Below are positions 14,180 through 18,147 of a stretch of 18,147 nucleotides of DNA, piece after piece; the stretch's first letter is position 1, and every line of letters begins with the position of its first letter. Position numbers and translations under genes: made by a program. The stretch is from Dehalococcoidia bacterium (lineage in GTDB: Bacteria > Chloroflexota > Dehalococcoidia > Dehalococcoidales > CSSed11-197): NCBI GenBank assembly GCA_003552785.1, contig PUOQ01000095.1, forward strand, positions 1 through 18,147, given 5' to 3'. Under the pieces are notes generated by a model, which made no database searches, was not told where the DNA came from, and saw only the letters and a program-made list of their open reading frames with translations.

Positions 14180-14893
14180 TCAACTAATGGTTATCGCCAT
14201 TACCTCCTTGAGGTCAAGTTTTATGCCCGGCCCCATGGTGGTGGTAACATAAGCACTTTTAATATACTGCCCTTTAGCTGCTACAGGACGGGCTTTTAAA
14301 ATCGCATCAACAACAGCGTACATATTTTCCTTAAGTTTATCCGTTTCAAAGCTTGCCTTTCCAAGCGATACATGAATTATTGCGGTCCGGTCCAGTTTAA
14401 ACTCTACTCTTCCTTTGCGCGCATCCTCAATAACCCTGGGTAAATCCTCTGCTGGAACAACAGTACCGGCTTTCGGATTTGGCATAAGCCCTCTTCGGCC
14501 AAGAATTTTTCCCAGCTTGCCAACCCTTCCCATCATGTCCGGCGTAGCAATTGCTGTATCAAATTCAAGCCAGCCATCCTGTATCTTTTTCACAAGCTCA
14601 TCATCGCCAACATAGTCTGCACCGGCATTTTCAGCAATGCGCACCGCCTCGCCCTGGGCAAATACAAGAACTCGAACCGTTTTTCCCAAACCATGAGGTA
14701 ACAGGGCAACTCCCCTCACCTGCTGGGCAGAATTGCGGGGATCAAGGCCCATCTTAAGGTGTAATTCTACCGTCTCGTCAAACTTTGCTCTGGCCGTTTC
14801 TTTGGCAACATCCAGAGCTTCCACAGGTGAATATGCATTGCCTCTTTCTACTGCTCCGGCAGCTTTCTGATAACTTTTACTTCGTTTCGTCAT
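14180..14893 (-). CDS. rplA: Ribosomal protein uL1 (L1)
   Basis: uL1 binds 23S rRNA at the mobile L1 stalk beside the E site and acts in deacylated tRNA release; in many bacteria it also represses its own mRNA. The 237-residue protein begins MTKRSKSYQKA and contains VELHLKMGLDPRNSAQQVRG, LPHGLGKTVRVLVFAQG and the signature GRVGKLGKILGRRGLMPNPK with GTV. It ends with YVTTTMGPGIKLD. It starts three bases after rplK and is followed by the L10 leader. Confidence 0.98.
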   Translation of the reverse strand: MTKRSKSYQKAAGAVERGNAYSPVEALDVAKETARAKFDETVELHLKMGLDPRNSAQQVRGVALLPHGLGKTVRVLVFAQGEAVRIAENAGADYVGDDELVKKIQDGWLEFDTAIATPDMMGRVGKLGKILGRRGLMPNPKAGTVVPAEDLPRVIEDARKGRVEFKLDRTAIIHVSLGKASFETDKLKENMYAVVDAILKARPVAAKGQYIKSAYVTTTMGPGIKLDLKEVMAITIS

Positions 14894-14896
14894 AAC

Positions 14897-15325
14897 TTAT
14901 TCTTCTACCTTGATTCCCATATTCCGCGCAGTACCGGCTACGATGCGCTCGGCAGATTCTACATCATAAGCATTGAGATCAGGCATTTTTAACTCGGCAA
15001 TTTCGCGAAGTTTATCCCGACTCACCGGATACATTGCCTCTCTTCCAGGAGTGCTTGAACCTTTCTCCCTGCCTGCTGCTTTTTTCAAAAGGTCTGATGC
15101 TGGAGGAGTCTTGGTAATGAATGTGAAAGACCTGTCGGCATAAACTGTTATCTCGACAGGAACAATTGAACCGGTATGCTTAGAGGTGCGTTCGTTGTAT
15201 TCCTTGCAAAACCCCATGATGTTTACACCATGTTGACCTAATGCCGGCCCGATAGGAGGTGCCGGATTGGCCTTGCCAGCTTCTATCTGTAATTTGATTT
15301 TTGCTTTTACTTTTTTCTTAGCCAC
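14897..15325 (-). CDS. rplK: Ribosomal protein uL11 (L11)
   Basis: uL11 binds the GTPase-associated region of 23S rRNA at the base of the bL12 stalk. The 142-residue protein has the N-terminal KLQIEAGKANPAPPIGPALG block (the flexible proline-rich thiostrepton-site domain), then GVNIMGFCKEYNERT, and the C-terminal rRNA-binding domain with FTFITKTPPASDLLKKAAG and SAERIVAGTARNMGI. Normal length, 20 bases after nusG. Confidence 0.98.
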   Translation of the reverse strand: MAKKKVKAKIKLQIEAGKANPAPPIGPALGQHGVNIMGFCKEYNERTSKHTGSIVPVEITVYADRSFTFITKTPPASDLLKKAAGREKGSSTPGREAMYPVSRDKLREIAELKMPDLNAYDVESAERIVAGTARNMGIKVEE

Positions 15326-15345
15326 CTGATTCTAACCTCAACAAT

Positions 15346-15903
15346 TTAAAGCTTTTCTACCTGTAAAAAGTCCAGCTGCACCGGTGTTTCACGACCAAAA
15401 AGCGAAAGTAATACTTTAACTTTGCCTTTCTCGTTATCAACCTCATCAACCGTACCAATAAAATCTATAAACGGCCCATCTACCACCCGGACGCTCTGCC
15501 CCTGGCGGAACCCGGCTTTTACCCTGGGAGTTTCAGCCTCTACCTGCTTCTTTATCCAGCCTACTTCAGATTCGGCCAGTGGAACCGGCTGATTACCACT
15601 GCTTACAAACCCGGTTACTGCCGGTGTATTCCTTACAATACTCCAGCTAAAATCATTCAAGCGCATGCGTACCAGTATATACCCCGGAAGAATCTTCTTA
15701 TTTACCGTACAGCGCTGGCCATTTTTAATTTCAACTTCCTCTTCTTTAGGAATGAGGACTTCCTCTATATCACCATCGATGTCCATGCTCCGGCGGCGCT
15801 GTTCCAGGTTCTTTACAACACGCTCTTCGTATCCGGAATAGGTATGTACCACATACCACTTCATTTCCTCTGTCGCTTTTTTTGACTCTGCAGTACCAGG
15901 CAT
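15346..15903 (-). CDS. nusG: Transcription elongation factor NusG
   Basis: NusG binds RNA polymerase through its NGN domain, and its KOW domain contacts partners such as Rho or the ribosome. The 185-residue protein has WYVVHTYSGYEERV (NGN start), KKILPGYILVRM, VRNTPAVTGFVSS and the KOW segment VRVVDGPFIDFIGTVDEVD ending with PVQLDFLQVEKL. I chose the ATG at 15901-15903: GGTGG lies five bases upstream, and secE stops two bases before it. A longer reading frame from 16002 would run through secE and add a non-homologous stretch. A Met at 15864 also starts the conserved part, but its ribosome binding site is too close. Confidence 0.95.
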   Translation of the reverse strand: MPGTAESKKATEEMKWYVVHTYSGYEERVVKNLEQRRRSMDIDGDIEEVLIPKEEEVEIKNGQRCTVNKKILPGYILVRMRLNDFSWSIVRNTPAVTGFVSSGNQPVPLAESEVGWIKKQVEAETPRVKAGFRQGQSVRVVDGPFIDFIGTVDEVDNEKGKVKVLLSLFGRETPVQLDFLQVEKL

Positions 15904-15904
15904 A

Positions 15905-16117
15905 TTATCCACCAATAAACAACTTGTCGACGATAATGCTAAAACCCCAATCAATAAAACCAAGAACGATGCCCATAAACACTGCAACTGCCAGAACCAC
16001 ACCGGTAAGATATATGGTTTCCCGGCGGGTAAGCCAGGTTACCTTTTTTAACTCGTTATATACCTCTCCAAAAATCTTAAAGCGGGAAGGTTTCTTTTCG
16101 ACAGGTTTGTTAACCAT
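15905..16117 (-). CDS. secE: Preprotein translocase subunit SecE
   Basis: SecE stabilises the SecY channel in the inner membrane. The 70-residue single-helix form has a short basic cytosolic stretch, the conserved amphipathic block FGEVYNELKKVTWLTRRETI and one membrane helix at about 36-58 in this numbering. The ATG at 16117 is preferred over a GTG at 16126, because AAGGTGA lies five bases before the ATG and overlaps the GTG. It is between rpmG and nusG, the normal order. Confidence 0.94.
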   Translation of the reverse strand: MVNKPVEKKPSRFKIFGEVYNELKKVTWLTRRETIYLTGVVLAVAVFMGIVLGFIDWGFSIIVDKLFIGG

Positions 16118-16135
16118 AGCTGTCACCTTGAAAGG

Positions 16136-16303
16136 CTATTTAACCTCCCGATGCATCCGGTGGTCCCTGCACCGAGGGCAGTATTTATTCAACTCAAGCC
16201 TTTGTGAATCATTGCGACGGTTTTTCTCGGTTGTGTAATTCCGCTCTTTACATTCATTACAGGCCAAAGTAATTACAAGTCGTACTTCTGTTTTTTTTGC
16301 CAT
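16136..16303 (-). CDS. rpmG: Ribosomal protein bL33, zinc-ribbon form
   Basis: This 55-residue protein is a component of the 50S subunit near the E site. My translation reads MAKKTEVRLVITLACNECKE, then RNYTTEKNRRN, LELNKYCPRCRDH and ends HREVK. The two CxxC pairs (C15/C18 and C42/C45) are intact, so it is the zinc-binding type. It is too short for simple length filters but stands in the expected place, eight bases after tuf and 18 before secE. Confidence 0.96.
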   Translation of the reverse strand: MAKKTEVRLVITLACNECKERNYTTEKNRRNDSQRLELNKYCPRCRDHRMHREVK

Positions 16304-16312
16304 TTTACTCTT

Positions 16313-17521
16313 TTACTCTATGATCTCGGTGACAGTGCCGGCGCCTACGGTTCTTCCTCCCTCACGAATAGCAAACCTGAGCCCCTTTTCCATTGCCACA
16401 GGATATATCAGTTTTATTTTCATCTTGGTATTGTCACCAGGCATAACCATTTCTACACCCTTTTCCAGCTCAATTTCACCGGTAACATCAGTGGTACGAA
16501 TGTAGAACTGTGGCTTGTAACCATTAAAGAAGGGAGTGTGTCGTCCACCTTCATCTTTGCCCAGCACATACACCTCTGCTTCAGCTTCGGTGTGAGGTTT
16601 TATAGTCTTTGGGGCAGCTAAAACCTGCCCGCGTTCAATATCATCACGATCAACGCCACGAAGCAGCACGCCAACTGCATCCCCGGGCTCGGCACGATCA
16701 AGCATCTTGTGGAACATCTCTACACCGGTAACAACAACTTTGCGTGGTTCATGGTGCAAGCCCACAATTTCTACTTCCTCGCCAGTTTTTACTACGCCCC
16801 GCTCAACACGACCGGTTGCAACAGTACCTCTGCCCTTAATAGAAAATACATCTTCAATCGATAAAAGGAAGGGTTGGTCCGTTGGCCGGACCGGAACCTC
16901 TATATAATTATCAACTGCTTCCATGAGTTCGAGTATTTTGCCGCACCACTGACATTCTGCTTTTCCACAACCGCACTCGAGGGCTTTCAAGGCACTTACG
17001 CGCACTACCGGTACATCATCACCAGGGAAATTATATTTACTCAATAGCTCCCTGACTTCCATTTCCACCAGCTCAAGCAGCTCTTCATCTTCCATAAGGT
17101 CTGATTTGTTCATAGCAACAACAATGGCCGGAACTTCAACCTGGCGGGCAAGCAATACATGCTCACGAGTCTGAGGCATAGGGCCATCAGGAGCGCTGAC
17201 TACCAGTATTGCCCCGTCCATCTGGGCAGCACCGGTAATCATGTTTTTTACAAAGTCTGCATGTCCAGGACAATCAATATGGGCATAATGCCTGTTTTGC
17301 GTTTCATACTCGATATGAGCTATAGCAATGGTTACGCCCCTTGCTTTCTCTTCAGGTGCGTTATCGATGGTTGCAAAATCCCGATATATATTCTGGCCAC
17401 CGACATTCTTGGCCAATACCATAGTGATAGCCGAAGTCAACGTTGTTTTACCATGATCAACGTGACCAATAGTGCCGACGTTACAATGTGGTTTACTCCT
17501 GTCAAATTTCTGTTTAGCCAT
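16313..17521 (-). CDS. tuf: Elongation factor Tu with a four-cysteine insert
   Basis: EF-Tu is the GTPase that delivers aminoacyl-tRNA to the ribosomal A site. The 402-residue protein has GHVDHGKT (19-26), DCPGH (83-87, with catalytic His) and NKSD (138-141), then domains II and III ending AGTVTEIIE. At the end of the G domain, residues 183-193 read CGCGKAECQWC, where most EF-Tu proteins have a short acidic loop. The spacing CxCx4CxxC could bind a metal. The start ATG has AAGGGGG four bases upstream. It follows three tRNA genes and is followed by rpmG. Confidence 0.98.
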   Translation of the reverse strand: MAKQKFDRSKPHCNVGTIGHVDHGKTTLTSAITMVLAKNVGGQNIYRDFATIDNAPEEKARGVTIAIAHIEYETQNRHYAHIDCPGHADFVKNMITGAAQMDGAILVVSAPDGPMPQTREHVLLARQVEVPAIVVAMNKSDLMEDEELLELVEMEVRELLSKYNFPGDDVPVVRVSALKALECGCGKAECQWCGKILELMEAVDNYIEVPVRPTDQPFLLSIEDVFSIKGRGTVATGRVERGVVKTGEEVEIVGLHHEPRKVVVTGVEMFHKMLDRAEPGDAVGVLLRGVDRDDIERGQVLAAPKTIKPHTEAEAEVYVLGKDEGGRHTPFFNGYKPQFYIRTTDVTGEIELEKGVEMVMPGDNTKMKIKLIYPVAMEKGLRFAIREGGRTVGAGTVTEIIE

Positions 17522-17578
17522 TTAAGCCCCCTTTTTACTGGTTATTATTTCCCATTTTTTATTTTTGTCATAATTAAA

Positions 17579-17651
17579 AGCCCACAATCAGATTCGAACT
17601 GATGACCCCGTTCTTACCAAGAACGTGCTCTACCTACTGAGCTATGTGGGC
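17579..17651 (-). tRNA. tRNA-Thr (anticodon GGT)
   Basis: The minus strand folds into a full cloverleaf: acceptor GCCCACA/TGTGGGC, D arm GCTC/GAGC, anticodon arm CGTTC/GAACG with loop TTGGTAA, and T arm ATCAG/CTGAT with TTCGAAT. The anticodon GGT reads ACC/ACU. The 3' CCA is not encoded. Confidence 0.96.
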
Positions 17652-17698
17652 AACCAGATAATTATACACGTCCTGATTGATTTATGTCCAGCGCTTAT

Positions 17699-17786
17699 TG
17701 GTGGAGGAGACAGGATTCGAACCTGTGTAGCCCTTCCAGGCGGCAGATTTACAGTCTGCTCCGATTGGCCGCTCCGGCACTCCTCC
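17699..17786 (-). tRNA. tRNA-Tyr (anticodon GTA), CCA encoded
   Basis: The acceptor GGAGGAG (17780-17786) pairs with CTCCTCC (17703-17709). The anticodon arm GCAGA/TCTGC has the loop CTGTAAA with anticodon GTA, and a long class II variable arm follows, as expected for bacterial tRNA-Tyr. ACCA at 17699-17702 gives an encoded 3' CCA, unlike its two neighbours. Confidence 0.96.
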
Positions 17787-17822
17787 TCCATCCACATAAC
17801 GATTGACAATAAAAAAGGTCCA

Positions 17823-17895
17823 AGCCCGAGAGGGGACTCGAACCCGCTAACCTACCGATTACAAGTCGGTTGCGCTACCGTTGCGCCACTCGGGC
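17823..17895 (-). tRNA. tRNA-Thr (anticodon TGT)
   Basis: Acceptor GCCCGAG/CTCGGGC, D arm GCGC/GCGC, anticodon arm ACCGA/TCGGT with loop CTTGTAA (anticodon TGT), and T arm GCGGG/CCCCT-type with TTCGAGT. It is the first gene of the tRNA-tuf transcript. CCA is not encoded. Confidence 0.95.
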
Positions 17896-17937
17896 ACCAT
17901 TTTGGCAGATTTACCTGCCAATGTCAACCAAACGTTC

Positions 17938-17967
17938 ATTATAGATAATAGACTGGGCTAACGTCAA
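17938..17967 (-). promoter_or_regulatory. Promoter of the tRNA-tuf-ribosomal operon
   Basis: On the minus strand TTGACG (17962-17967) and a perfect TATAAT (17938-17943) are 18 bases apart. Transcription would start near 17931, 36 bases before tRNA-Thr(TGT). The short leader contains a six-base hairpin (TGGCAG at 17903-17908 with CTGCCA at 17915-17920). Confidence 0.75.
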
Positions 17968-18009
17968 TTTATATCAGCCAAACATTACTTTCCAACAAGG
18001 TAACGTCAA
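17959..18009. repeat. Nine-base direct repeat TAACGTCAA
   Basis: TAACGTCAA occurs at 17959-17967 and again at 18001-18009. The first copy covers the -35 box of the tRNA operon promoter and the second overlaps the stop codon of the transposase remnant. It may reflect a local duplication or chance. Confidence 0.5.
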
Positions 18010-18147
18010 GAATCTTGTGTAAATTCACTTAAGGGCTTATCCTCCCAGTTTCTATTCAAATGGCTTATCACTCCAAAGATTATTCTTTCTACGCTTTCCC
18101 CGTTAGTAAAGCAGCTCATGGTCCTGGTTCTGCGCCTGACTTCTCGA
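18006..18147 (-). mobile_element. C-terminal end of a probable IS256/Mutator-type transposase
   Basis: A minus-strand frame is open from the window edge to TGA at 18006-18008 and encodes 46 residues. It begins REVRRRTRTMSCFTNGESVE and continues RIIFGVISHLNRNWEDKP. The block resembles the C-terminus of IS256-family transposases, where EVRRRTRVV-like residues are followed by a Phe-Pro/Asn-Glu-type turn, a hydrophobic helix and a Trp-Glu pair. Only the end is in the window, so whether the element is intact cannot be judged. The right terminal inverted repeat of such an element would lie between about 17970 and 18005; I could not identify one. Assignment is from memory of the family. Confidence 0.6.

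Noticed and set aside
15904..16002. N-terminal extension of NusG with a hydrophobic segment from an ATG at 16002
   Set aside because: It lies inside secE in another frame, has no NusG homology, and a good ribosome binding site supports the ATG at 15903.
16118..16135. tRNA-Trp between rpmG and secE, as found in many bacteria
   Set aside because: Only 18 bases separate the two genes, which is just enough for the secE ribosome binding site.
17625..17948. Plus-strand frame of 107 codons across the tRNA genes
   Set aside because: It is the antisense of two complete tRNA genes and the operon promoter and has no ribosome binding site of note.
1..18147. CRISPR array, phage genes or toxin-antitoxin pairs
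   Set aside because: I found no regularly spaced repeats and no recognisable phage or toxin genes; almost all space is taken by housekeeping genes.

Overview
The window (18,147 bp, moderate GC) is a piece of bacterial chromosome that mostly holds housekeeping information-processing genes. I infer a Chloroflexota bacterium, perhaps close to Dehalococcoidia. The reasons are a rplK-A-J-L cluster not followed by rpoBC, a nusA-ylxR-infB cluster without rimP or ylxQ, a short IF-2, a NusA with a long charged tail, an EF-Tu carrying a four-cysteine insert, and an inositol lipid gene set. This rests on gene order and remembered family features, not on a search. A clostridial (Bacillota) origin is the main alternative, because the L10 leader RNA would also fit there.

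Region 1 (1-9024, all minus strand). A promoter near 8995-9024 leads through a short leader with an intrinsic terminator-like hairpin into nusA, ylxR, infB, rbfA and truB, which are tightly packed or overlapping. At the end of truB a second good promoter (4163-4192) starts ino1, a PimA-like glycosyltransferase and a CDP-alcohol phosphatidyltransferase. Together these can make inositol phosphate, join it to a lipid and glycosylate it. purA (adenylosuccinate synthetase) follows and runs off the left edge.

Region 2 (9109-12658, plus strand). A promoter and a TPP riboswitch precede two overlapping genes: an AIR-synthase/HypE/ThiL-superfamily protein of unknown specificity and a stand-alone ThiN-type thiamine-phosphate synthase. 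I consider this the most interesting part of the window. A comM/YifB-type Mg-chelatase-like ATPase follows and ends at a perfect 11-bp hairpin, where it meets the next cluster head-on.

Region 3 (12757-17967, minus strand). One promoter (17938-17967) precedes tRNA-Thr(TGT), tRNA-Tyr(GTA), tRNA-Thr(GGT), tuf, rpmG, secE, nusG, rplK, rplA, an L10 leader with attenuator, rplJ, rplL and a small two-helix membrane protein. The tRNA-tuf order resembles the thrU-tyrU-glyT-thrT-tufB order of E. coli without the glycine tRNA. At the extreme right edge lies the C-terminal end of a probable IS256/Mutator-type transposase.
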